Shown piece by piece: positions 9,816 to 17,937 of a DNA stretch of 27,076 bases. A program made the translations under genes and the position numbers. Under the pieces are notes generated by a model. It was not told the origin of the DNA and did no database searches. It saw only the letters and a list, made by a program, of their open reading frames with translations. Each line of letters begins with the position of its first letter. The stretch's first letter is position 1. Origin of the DNA: Priapulus caudatus (Eukaryota > Priapulida > Priapulimorpha > Priapulimorphida > Priapulidae); NCBI RefSeq assembly GCF_000485595.1, contig NW_014578972.1, positions 18,460 to 45,535 of the forward strand. The letters run 5' to 3'.

Positions 9816-10844
9816 TCACGATTGATTGTACACGGCTTTTCTTCGATGCGACTGCGTGCGCTTGTGTTTCGAGAGCGCGCTCGAGGATACGAACCTGAAA
9901 GAGCAGATGTCACACGTGTACGGTTTCTGCCCCGTGTGCGTGCGCGCGTGCCTCTTGAGATCGCTGGAGGTGGTGCAGGCGGAGCCGCATATGTCGCAAG
10001 CGTACGGTTTCTCACGCGTGTGCGTGCGCGCGTGTCTCTTGAGACTTGCCGGCTGTGAACACCTGTACTCGCATACATCGCACGCGTACGGTTTCTCTCC
10101 CGTGTGCGTTCGCATGTGAGACCTCAGGCTGCAGCGGGAGCAAGTCCTGTACTCGCACGCGTCGCACGCGTACGGTTTCTGGCCCGTGTGCGTGAGAAAG
10201 TGCTTCTTGAGGTCGCTGGAAGTGGTGTAGGCGGAGCCGCATATGTCGCACGCGTAAGGTTTCTCTCCCGTGTGCGTGCGCGCGTGGGTCTGGAGATTCC
10301 CCAGCTGAGAACTGCTGTACTCGCATACATCACAGGCGTACGGTTTCTCTCCCGTGTGCGTGCGCGCGTGTCTCTGGAGATGCGCCGGCCGCGAACACCT
10401 GTACTCGCATACATCGCACGCGTACGGTTTCTCTCCCGTGTGCGTGCGTGCGTGCGCCTGTAAGCCACTGAGCCGAGAGCACCGATACCCGCACGTATCG
10501 CACGCGTACGGATTCTCTCCCATGTGCGTTCGCATGTGAGTCTTCAGCATGTAGCGGGAGCACGTCCTGTACTCGCACACGTCACACGCGTACGGTTTCT
10601 CCCCCGCTTCGCTCTGCCCGTCTGAGGGAGGAGGAGCAGGAGGAGAAGAAGACAGAGGAGGAGAAAGAGGAGCAGGAGGAGGAGAAGGAGGAGGAGGAAA
10701 AGAAGGAGCAGAAGAAGAAGACGGAAGAGGAGCAGAAGAAGCAGGAGCAGGAGAAGGAGCAGGAGAAGAAGGACGAGGAAGAGAAGGAGCAGGAGAAAGA
10801 GAAGGAGGACGAGAAGAAGCAGAAGAAAGAGGAGAAGGTTCCAT
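9816..10844 (-). CDS. C2H2 zinc-finger protein, 342 aa, 9 fingers
   Basis: This is a single uninterrupted frame. Residues 1-80 are Pro/Ser/Ala-rich low complexity (PPSPPPAPLSPP), presumably disordered. Nine C2H2 modules with CX2CX12HX3H spacing follow from residue ~86, joined by HTGEKP-type linkers. The last module has HX5H and leads to a short basic tail, RRKAVYNQS. Tandem fingers with such linkers normally bind DNA in the nucleus. Two finger types occur: CEYR/CGYR with the aromatic two residues after the second Cys, as in CTCF and REST, and classical CGSAY. One linker is MGENP and two are HTGQKP. The start is the ATG at 10844, matching the start of the right-arm gene; an in-frame GTG at 10868 is only an extension. 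No KRAB, BTB, SCAN or ZAD domain is seen. It is paired outward-facing with the 18-finger gene. Targets are unknown. Confidence 0.85.
   Translation of the reverse strand: MEPSPLSSASSRPPSLSPAPSLPRPSSPAPSPAPASSAPLPSSSSAPSFPPPPSPPPAPLSPPLSSSPPAPPPSDGQSEAGEKPYACDVCEYRTCSRYMLKTHMRTHMGENPYACDTCGYRCSRLSGLQAHARTHTGEKPYACDVCEYRCSRPAHLQRHARTHTGEKPYACDVCEYSSSQLGNLQTHARTHTGEKPYACDICGSAYTTSSDLKKHFLTHTGQKPYACDACEYRTCSRCSLRSHMRTHTGEKPYACDVCEYRCSQPASLKRHARTHTREKPYACDICGSACTTSSDLKRHARTHTGQKPYTCDICSFRFVSSSALSKHKRTQSHRRKAVYNQS
10617..10838 (+). repeat. ~220-bp homopurine tract inside the zinc-finger N-terminus, left
   Basis: The + strand is almost entirely A/G (gaggaggagcaggaggagaa and variants) and codes on the minus strand for the Pro/Ser-rich region. 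The matching tract on the right is pyrimidine-rich on + (17940-18145). Mirror-like purine tracts of this size can form triplex (H-DNA) and are prone to slippage, which fits the different N-terminal sequences of the two proteins. Confidence 0.7.
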
Positions 10845-10869
10845 CGAGCGGGCGGTGATCGAGATCACG

Positions 10870-10992
10870 ATTGCTCCCCGATGCAGGTTCTTCTCTCACT
10901 TTACTCCCCGATGCAGTTTCCTGTCCCACTTTCCTCCCCGATGCAAATTCCTCTCTCACTTTCCTCCCCGATGCAGGTTCCTCTCTCAGTCG
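10870..10992. repeat. 30-bp minisatellite upstream of left gene (~4 units)
   Basis: Units start gatgcaggttc and end ctttcctcccc, 30 bp each, repeated about four times with few changes. It lies immediately 5' of the gene, so probably in the 5'-UTR or promoter. The unit length is a multiple of three, which keeps an incidental frame open on both strands. Confidence 0.75.
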
Positions 10993-11534
10993 TCCGCTTT
11001 CCTGTGGACAAAAAATAGAGAGCACGGATAACTTCCCCTGCCTCACAGAGATGAAGTCAGATTCGTTTGCTGCGGGCATGGCACTAAAAATCACGAGTTA
11101 TACTTAATAGGACAGGACTACACAACAAAGAGTGAACTTTTCAAAATTTTTGTGTGTAGCAGGTTTTTCAGAGTATAGATACACGTGAACTCGATGGAGT
11201 CACGTGACCAAATCACCACGGTAACGGCAACATTACGCATAGACATTTCAAAAGTCAATCACTATAGTGATTTGTTGATTGAAATATCTACAGGAAGTGA
11301 GAGACTATATATAAGCAAGAGGCATCTATAGGCAATTGTTGTTGCTTTTCTTTAATTTAAAATAATAATTTCGAGAATTCTCCAGTGTTTTCCCCACTTT
11401 TACAACACTTACCGTTCTAGAGTAACGATAAAATGTCTTAGAACCTTCGTATTCACCAAAACATGCAATTTTCGAACTAGTTTGGCAAACAAACGTTTGT
11501 TGTAATCTTAGGACTAGTGTCGATAGGTCTTCTC
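10993..11534. promoter_or_regulatory. conserved 5' flank of left gene (E-boxes, TATA-like word)
   Basis: This region is shared with 17168-17740 of the right arm. It contains two CACGTG E-boxes (11182-11187 and 11201-11206), a tatatataag word near 11307 and a small palindrome, atcactatagtgat (~11258). The first E-box is kept on the right; the second is CACATG there. Promoter function is inferred from position and conservation. The TATA word reads better away from the gene. Confidence 0.35.
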
Positions 11535-11942
11535 AGCTAATAGCGCCACCTATCTGCCATAGACATACAATCAGTGTTCGAAATTCACGTCGACTCGTCG
11601 GCCTGCCGCCGACAGTTTCGATGCCGGGCATACAGCTTCTTGATACAACAGGCCCGCTGATCCTACAGCTATTTGATCACCGAAAATTCGAAACACTGAG
11701 AAACTGTTACCTGTAGAAATCAGTTCATGCATATTAACTTCCAGGGGTATTTATTTGAAAACTAACCCGTGATAAACCGTGGCATACATGTAAACAATGC
11801 TTTCGCCCACTGCATATTGACTGCCCACTGCAATCAACTTTAGTTGGCATTCAAGAAACGTGCGTGGGATGTTCGGACGCACAGGTTAGCACAGGTTCCT
11901 GAATCCAGTAGCAGCGTTGGCATACCAAAAATCTATAAGAAG
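11535..11942. other. start of loop; weak TIR candidate 11572-11698
   Basis: This is unique sequence inside the palindrome loop. cagtgttcgaaatt at 11572 and aaaattcgaaacactg ending at 11698 are imperfect inverted ends of a possible 127-bp hAT-like MITE, but the flanks do not form an 8-bp duplication. No gene is seen. Confidence 0.3.
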
Positions 11943-12090
11943 ATTCCGGTGCCCGTCTGCTTTGTGGAATGCCAAGTCGGTGCACAGTTTGCGTAGTCGC
12001 TAGAGTTGAATAGAATGATTTACATTGAATAAAATTGCATTCGCCTATGCGAAACTGGATATTCTATGTGATCAATAAAAAAAAATTAAA
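11943..12090 (+). repeat. SINE-like retroposon, copy 1, with A-rich tail
   Basis: Bases 11943-12069 match 13976-14102 in direct orientation with about six differences in 127 bp. Both copies start at attccggtgcccg and end at gatattctatgt, followed by an A-rich tail (aataaaaaaaaa here). Both contain an AATAAA. Common ends plus an A tail suggest a short retroposon or LINE 3' end. No tRNA A/B boxes were recognised. Confidence 0.55.
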
Positions 12091-13349
12091 AAATCGCACG
12101 TCGAATACGATTTCTCGGTAATTTAGAATGCCACATGATCGGACATAAAAAACGGGTCAAATTTTGCATTGGATTTAATAATTTTCTGAAAATAAAAAGG
12201 CTTTTTTGTCAAATTTTTGATGCTAAACGAACGCGATATGTCTTGTTGTCTGCTATGACAAAAATTAGCACTCGGAAGCAATCAGTCATTTTTTTATAGT
12301 GATTGAAGTGGCTGTGGGAATTGCCACCAGGCGGCGCTATCACATCATAGTGCTATTGGTAGACGTTCTATTTACACGCTCCAACAATGATGGCTGGAAG
12401 CAATTTTTATCATATCTTAAGAATAGGCATTTACGCTTCATTTGGAATAGAATTTGTGCAAAGGCGACAGTCAGTTTCGGAGATTAGGCGAATCCAAGTT
12501 GGTTCACCCAACAAAAATCATCGCTTTCATTGTTCCACTTTGCTGCGGATAGACACTATTGGCGAAGCGATCGACATCATGGACCGTTTTTATACTAAGA
12601 CTTGTTCTAATAAAACAATACATCTGGGACAAGTTTATTTCAAGGCTGTAACTCATGCAAAATTCTTCTAGCTGATGCTTGAATGGGTGCAACAGACAGT
12701 CAGATGGACAAATACTGGGCCACAGAGTGTTCAGCGTAGCCACGAAAGTCACTTTTCACGCAATAAACAATGCTAATTAATTCGTGGCATACACGAATGT
12801 TGTATGAGAATTGTTACCCAAGCATCATTCTTGAATTCGCAGTGTATCTTTATGCCGGTAATTACGCTGCGTGCCGATATATCGATTCCTATAGGCCTCC
12901 TTGGGTGGTAGTTGCAACGACTGGCAATCATACAATCATGCGACCTCAGCTCCCTAAAAATATCATAGGATTGACATTCAATGACAGAATTAGAAAGAAA
13001 ACCTGATACAATGATACAAGTATAACGTCTTAGCAGTAGAATTTAGCAATAGCAGGACTATTCGCAGACTATTAGCCGCGACAATAAGATTTAACGAAAG
13101 CAGGGTATACTTTGACTGTGTCTGTCTGTGTGTGTGTGTGGGGGGGGGAGGGGTTAACAAGGGTTAGGGATAGGGTTAAGCCTAGTATTGCCATGACTAA
13201 AATTTGACCGAGAGCTAGGGTTAAGTACAGTATTGACGTTAGTATTACGAACTAGAATGCATTCGTTATTTGCAATCAAAAATTTATATTTGCTAAATGT
13301 GCTAGCTGTTCTTTCACTACAACATGTCGCCAGATTTGTTCTCAACTCA
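12091..13349. other. loop sequence without recognised gene; (GT)n/G-run and short telomere-like words
   Basis: This region is A/T-rich. A gtgtgtgtgtgtggggggggg simple repeat lies at about 13120-13150. gggttagggatagggttaag at 13160-13179 is a short TTAGGG-like patch. ORFs here (such as 12387-12671 +) lack any recognisable motif and are probably chance. Confidence 0.45.
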
Positions 13350-13566
13350 CACATTAACTTCTCCGAGTCCAAGGGATTCACATCTTCCAATATGGTTCTG
13401 AAGCCTGCGTTATTCAAAATAGCTATTTTTCAAAAATTTTCAAATTAGGTAGAGGTTGACGACAAGGAGATCCGATCTCCCCCTACATCTTGATCCTCTG
13501 TGTGAAAATTTTGGGCATTGCTATTAGAAACAACAACAAGAGCCGCAGAGCGTCTGGGCTCATCTG
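13350..13566 (+). pseudogene. L1-like non-LTR retrotransposon reverse-transcriptase fragment
   Basis: In one + frame the sequence reads IHIFQYGSEACVIQN, then FKLGRG-stop-RQGDPISPY, then LGIAIRNNNK. This is the well-known RT block around RGxRQGDPxSPYLF of L1/Tx1-type elements. The Cys of RGCRQGD is replaced by TGA (13457-13459). A frame change is likely near 13372, because NFSESK upstream lies in another frame. The frame ends at a stop at 13564-13566, and the catalytic FADD box is not present before the assembly gap. It is a dead fragment of a once ~1000-residue ORF2. Confidence 0.75.
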
Positions 13567-13609
13567 AGGTCTGTTGCTACGGTTATAAACGTAACATTTA
13601 AGTCGTGCG

Positions 13610-13700
13610 NNNNNNNNNNNNNNNNNNNNNNNNNNNNNNNNNNNNNNNNNNNNNNNNNNNNNNNNNNNNNNNNNNNNNNNNNNNNNNNNNNNNNNNNNNN
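13610..13700. other. assembly gap (91 N)
   Basis: A run of N. The gap directly abuts an 80-bp inverted repeat on its right, a situation that favours assembly breaks. Confidence 0.99.
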
Positions 13701-13780
13701 TATACCCACGATCCCCAAAATTTCTGAGTGATACAGTGATACAGTACAAAACATTGAAATACAGCATAAGAAAAAATATA
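13701..13780 (-). repeat. 80-bp inverted repeat, left member
   Basis: It matches 15829-15908 in reverse complement with very few changes (tatacccacgatccccaaaa at its outer end). Its outer boundary is hidden by the gap. It could be the terminal repeat of a ~2.2-kb transposon enclosing the THAP transposase relic, or a truncated inverted copy of the retrotransposon 3' end at 15829-16100. Confidence 0.7.
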
Positions 13781-13975
13781 GGGTAATGAACTGGAAGTGA
13801 TTTAATAGTGGTCACGTGTCTGTATAGAAACTTTTTTTTCTCGGAATCTGTCAAACGCAATGAAATTTGTTCCGACAAACACCGCTGCACACGGGTGCAA
13901 AATGTTTCTTTAATTCGCTGTTCGGTTTTTGAGTTTTGGCGATTTCTTCGACCCCACCCTCCCGGCTTGAAGGCA

Positions 13976-14112
13976 ATTCCGGTGCCCGTCTGCTTTGCGG
14001 AATGCCAAGTCGGTGCATAGTTTGAGTAGTCGCTAGAGTTGAATAGAATGATTTACATTGAATAAAATTGCATTCACCTATGCGAAACTTGATATTCTAT
14101 GTAAAAAAAAAA
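13976..14112 (+). repeat. SINE-like retroposon, copy 2, with A-rich tail
   Basis: Direct-orientation partner of 11943-12090, with the same start and end points and about 95% identity by eye. It ends in a run of eleven A (14102-14114). Confidence 0.55.
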
Positions 14113-14229
14113 ATTTCTTGTTATTATTATTTCTTATTTTAAGACTGGGTTATATTGACGTAACTTTGTAAATGACTAATGTCAATTAAGTTAAAAAAAC
14201 CTGACATGTAAATAGATTATTTGCTAGAT

Positions 14230-14330
14230 AACATTCACTCACACTCACTCAATCACTCTCACACTCTCACTCTCTCTATCTCTCTCTATCTATCTATCTA
14301 TCTAGCTATCTATCTATCTCTCTCTTTATT
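14230..14330. repeat. compound microsatellite (CACT/CTCT/TATC)n
   Basis: Runs of actcac, ctctctat and tatc tetranucleotides over ~100 bp, immediately beside the 3' end of the transposase relic. Confidence 0.85.
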
Positions 14331-15090
14331 TAACATTGACAAGTCGAGGATGCAAATTAACAGTGGCAGAACAAATAGTAATGATGTTGTCAGCATGGGG
14401 AAACATATTCATTGACATGATGGTGCTGAGGACTTTGACATGTTTGATTCGCTCAATCGCACGTCCAACGTGGATACAGACGCCAGCAAGCTTTCTCGTT
14501 TTTTTGACGTCTCTCTGACTCGACTGTTTCTGCATGGCCGCGAGTAAATGCTGGTATTAAAAGGGATACATTTCTTGCTGCTGAATCCTCACTCATAAGA
14601 AACCCCCTCGTTAGCTAACACTAAGTCACGATACTCAAGAAGATCCGAAAATCATGATCTCTGTGTGATTACATTGTCGGATGTTCGACCACCCAATACA
14701 CGTGACATAAAAATCACCGACCCAGTTGGGGATATACCCACAAGGTGTAATTGTAGTTTGTGCTTGTAATTTGACCATGTCAAGGCACGACCAGTCAGGT
14801 TGCCAGTGCGCTCAATAAACACCTCGGCACAATCAATGATAACTCTAGCATCTGAATAACGTGACCCCCTAAACAATTTTGGTAATGTACACTTAACATC
14901 TTGCTTGTCAGGCGAATGGATCAAAAACGCGCGATCACAGACGCGATGACGAGGTCGGTTTCCATCCTTCGCGACTGACTTTACTCACCCAAATTTTTCT
15001 CCTTTTGGGATCTGCAATGAACCTATACGTTTTGTATCCCTGCTCTGATCTATTACAGCACCCAAAGGCGCAGCAACTAGTCCTAATGAC
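14326..15090 (-). pseudogene. THAP-domain DDE transposase (DDE_Tnp_4 type) pseudogene
   Basis: Read on the minus strand, a THAP zinc domain comes first. It shows CCAFGCCNRSEQGYK (~15075-15030), YRFIADPKRRKIW and SREGWKP. It ends VCDRAF in a shifted frame, so the final His ligand of the CxxHF motif is Ala. The DDE_4 catalytic core follows: VIIDCAEVFIER with the first Asp (~14835), ALTWSNYKHK and GGRTSD. The second-Asp site reads TRGF instead of DRGF. The third site reads IHVGRAIERI where the family has IHVERAI, an E to G change by one base (GGA, ~14468). Stops and frame changes lie at 14535-14652 and near 14935. The linker between THAP and core looks too short, so there is an internal deletion. 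Such proteins move TIR elements of the ISL2EU/IS4EU/Harbinger-like group. This copy is dead. Confidence 0.8.
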
Positions 15091-15828
15091 AATTTATTTT
15101 ACATACTAATAGCAGAAAAGTACGGAATACGCTCACGGAAAATGAAAAGCTGCTGCTTAGGTGGAACCAAAATGGCTCCTTAGTGCTTGCGTCACGTGCA
15201 GCGTTCGAAATTGGTGCCGACCCGGAGGCCCGAGGCCACCAAGTTTTTGCTCGGGCCACCGTTTCTACGAAACTGCCGGTCCTCCTGACCGGCACTTTTC
15301 CCTCTCATTTTATGCTGAAATACTGCGGTTATCGCAACGGCGTTTAGGCAGACTTGTAAACGGGAGCGTATTCTAATGCGGTCGTTTCTGACGGGGTATC
15401 CAAAAAGTATCCAAGTAGTCCTCAACTCATGATTCGCCATACGAACAAAAACTCGTGACCGTCTAAGAAATCGATTGCGGCCTACCGCATGTAGCGTAGC
15501 CCAGTGTTTTTATGTGTAACGCATAATAATAAGTTCCTATGTCACAGAGGTTATCGTGACTGAATTTGTTACTTTTCTTTACGTAGAAAGTGGACTATTT
15601 TTATTCGGTTCTAGAAGCAACGTCAACTGTATATATATACTTAAAGATTCTAGGCAGTTTTAACTTTGAGGATGTGCGGCAGCATTGATCTACGCATGGG
15701 AGTACCGAGGACTGGGGAGGAGAAAAACGAAAGTAAAACCTTTCCCAGAAGCTCCCCCGACATTCCTAGTGCTTGAAATATATTATTTGACCAACTCTAC
15801 GTGGTAAGTCAAGTTAGTTTTTTTTGTA
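15091..15828. other. no gene recognised
   Basis: This lies between the transposase relic and the right 80-bp inverted repeat. A GC-rich patch at 15200-15295 (gttcgaaattggtgccgacc, then alternating ggccc/gggcc words) looks like part of another repeat family and shares gttcgaaatt with 11575. The rest is A/T-rich. Confidence 0.4.
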
Positions 15829-16100
15829 TATATTTTTTCTTCATGCTGTATATCAATGTTTTGTACTGTATCACTGTATCACTCTGAAATTTTGGGGATC
15901 GTGGGTATATTTGCTATAGTTTATAGTATGTACAATGTTATGTTGGACCACAATGGAAATAGGTGTGTTAGCCACGCTTTTTGTGTTTTCATCCTCGATA
16001 ATTTTCTAGCTGCATTTTGTTTTATTTATGCTGTTTTCGATGTAATGTATGCTTTGTTAATTATCGAAATAAATAAATCAAAATCAAAAAAATATGTCAC
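15829..16100 (+). repeat. 80-bp inverted repeat, right member, and retrotransposon-like 3' tail
   Basis: Bases 15829-15908 pair with 13701-13780. The sequence continues to a T-rich stretch ending aaataaataaatcaaaatc and a run of A, resembling the 3' end of an L1-like element with polyadenylation words. It is open in one frame, but the residues show no domain. Confidence 0.45.
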
Positions 16101-16546
16101 GTGTATTGTGTTATTCGGCCACCCAAGTGCTACACCAATAAAGTATAATATAATAATAATGTATATGCTGTTAATGGTTATTTTTATATATCATTTTATT
16201 ACTCACTGGTAGTAAATAAGCGGAACACCAACTTTTGTGCATTACCACCAACTTTCTGAAGTTGGTTGTCCCGCTGTCCACTAGATTTTCAGCCGAAATT
16301 CGAACCCTGGTCACGTGACCTAATTTTCGCGGTGTCCCGTAGAGTTTGGACGCTCGCCCAAAACTGGATGCTCTTGTTTTTCTCTTGTTTACTTTTTGTT
16401 TGACTCTTGTTTTGCAGGGCAATAGGATATAGTAGCCATGCTCTTTTGTTTTCTTTTTGTTTCGCCTTGTAACCTGACACACATAACACAGTCTTACTAA
16501 CTTATTACATTGCAAATTGTTTCAATCAAATGTTTCCATGAGTGAC

Positions 16547-16959
16547 GGGTGTTGCTATCCCCCGGGCGTGGAGGGAGGGTCACGTGATACAGTTGACGTA
16601 TATTTCAAAATCATTACTCATCCGGTAACGCTAACTCCAACACCTCTAATGCTAACCCTAACACTAAACATATAGATCTCGGAGCGCTATATATAGGTTC
16701 TGTGATCCACAAAAATTAATCTATGGTGTGGGGACAGATATCATGATGCAAAAACCCTAATCCTAACCCTAACCCTAACCCGATCCCTAACCCTAACCCT
16801 AACCCTGACTCTAACCCTAATCCTAACACTAGTGCTGCCACGTTGCGGTAACCTCCCTCCACGCCCGGGGGATAGCATTACCCAATCCTAACCCTATCCT
16901 AACACTAGTGCTGCCACGTTGCGGTAACCTCCCTCCACGCCCGGGGGATAGCATTACCC
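16547..16959. mobile_element. 413-bp MITE with perfect 9-bp target duplication (Mutator-like size)
   Basis: Terminal inverted repeats of about 32 bp run from gggtgttgctatcccccggg to cccgggggatagcattaccc. The flanking 9-mers are both ATGAGTGAC (16538-16546 and 16960-16968). Nine-bp duplications are typical of Mutator-like elements. The right end is tandemly duplicated: a 76-bp unit containing the TIR ends at 16883 and again at 16959. The interior holds CCCTAA arrays. Confidence 0.8.
16752..16837. repeat. interstitial telomere-type (CCCTAA)n tract
   Basis: Degenerate ccctaa/cctaac repeats over ~85 bp, with single-base variants (cgatccctaa, gactctaa), inside the MITE. It has the same hexamer as animal telomeres, but it travels with the transposon and so is not evidence of a chromosome end. 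Confidence 0.8.
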
Positions 16960-17734
16960 ATGAGTGACCGGGTTGGCCGCCATGATTGTTTATTGCAACA
17001 GTTTTCGATGGACGTGATGCGCAGATGACTACTGTGCATGCGACCTTGCAAAACAAGAGGTGCCTGCCTGCATGCACACTTACGAGCGTCCAGTTTCGGG
17101 CGAGCGTCTAAACTCTACGGTACAGCGGGACGCTCATGTTACAACTCTCTATATTAAGGGACTCTAAGAAGACCTATCGGCACTAGTCCTAAGATTACAA
17201 CAAACGTTTGTTTGCCAAATAGTTCGGAAATTGCATGTTTTGGTGAATACGAAGGTTCTAAGACATTTTATCGTTACTCTAGACAATTGCTGTTACTCTA
17301 GCAATAACGGTAAGTGTCGTAAAAGTGGGGAAAACACTGGAGAATTCTCGTAATTAGTACTTTAAATTAAAAAAAAGCAAAAACAATTGCTTATAGATAC
17401 CTCTTGCTTATATATAATCTCTCACCTCCTGTAGATATTTAAATCAACAAATCACTATAGTGATTGACTTTAGAAATGTGTGGGTGTAATGTCGCCGTTG
17501 CCATGGTGATTTGGTCACATGACTCCATCGAGTTCACGTGTATCTATACTCTAAAAAACCTGCGACGCACTAACATTTTGAAAAATTCACTCTTCGTTGT
17601 GTAGTCCTGTTCTATTAAGTATAACTCGTGATTTTTAGTGCCATGCCTGCAGCAAACGAATCTGACTTCATCTCTTTGTGAGGCAGGAGAAGTTATCCGG
17701 GGTCTCTATTTTTTGTCCGCAGGAAAGCGGACGA

Positions 17735-17912
17735 CAGAGAGAGGAACTTGCATCGGGGAGTAAAGTGAGAGAGGAACCTGCATGAGGGAGGAAAGTGAGA
17801 GAGGAACCTGCATCAGGAAGGAAAGTGAGAGAGGAAACTGCATCGGGGAGTAAAGTGAGAGGAACCTGCACCGGGGAGGAAAGTGAGAGAGGAACCTGCA
17901 TCGGGGGGAAAT
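17735..17912. repeat. 30-bp minisatellite upstream of right gene (~6 units)
   Basis: Units of gaggaacctgcatcggggag plus gaaagtgaga, about six copies against about four on the left. One unit is shortened. Position relative to the gene is the same in both arms. Confidence 0.75.
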
Positions 17913-17937
17913 CAAGATCTCGATCACCGCCTGCTCG

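Larger units (their letters stand above)
7725..11534 (+). repeat. left arm of large inverted duplication
   Basis: Reverse-complement similarity to the right arm runs from aggtcttct at the inner end (11534) outward through the gene promoter side, the zinc-finger gene, its 3' flank, element X and module copy 2. Sampled non-coding stretches (8821-8990 against 20530-20700; 11401-11534 against 17168-17320) are about 95-97% identical by eye apart from indels. The arm holds one small insertion (7917-8168) absent on the right, and lacks the gypsy element present on the right. Confidence 0.9.
16337..17120. mobile_element. TIR element (~784 bp) hosting a nested MITE
   Basis: Ends are 37-bp inverted repeats with few mismatches: ccgtagagtttggacgctcg at 16337 and its complement ending at 17120. 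An inner cctcttgtttt match follows on both sides. The interior is split by the 413-bp MITE at 16547-16959. Without it the element is ~370 bp and non-coding. Its right end lies 47 bp from the start of the right palindrome arm. Confidence 0.65.

Noticed and set aside
10582-11094. Minus-strand ORF beginning MPAANESDFIS upstream of the left gene, with a possible 45-nt GT-AG intron (11002-11046), also visible at 17678-17722
   Set aside because: Neither spliced nor unspliced reading joins the zinc-finger frame in either arm, and the right copy has a 2-bp difference and a stop. It is kept only as possible 5'-UTR.
11572-11698. 127-bp hAT-like MITE with cagtgtt ends
   Set aside because: The inverted ends are imperfect and the flanking 8-mers do not match. 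Mentioned only as a weak candidate.
15856-16212. 118-aa + ORF with hydrophobic stretches as a membrane protein
   Set aside because: It overlaps an inverted repeat and a retrotransposon-like 3' tail, is A/T-driven in composition, and its mirror copy is truncated.
16296-16312. attcgaaccctgg, resembling a tRNA T-loop/B box (minus strand), as evidence of a tRNA gene or SINE
   Set aside because: No A box or cloverleaf can be found at the right distance on either strand.
16752-16837. CCCTAA repeats as a true telomere or chromosome end
   Set aside because: They are short, degenerate, lie inside a MITE and are flanked on both sides by ordinary sequence.
17735-17912. Regular 30-bp repeats as a CRISPR-like array
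   Set aside because: There are no unique spacers, and the repeats are contiguous minisatellite units in an animal genome.
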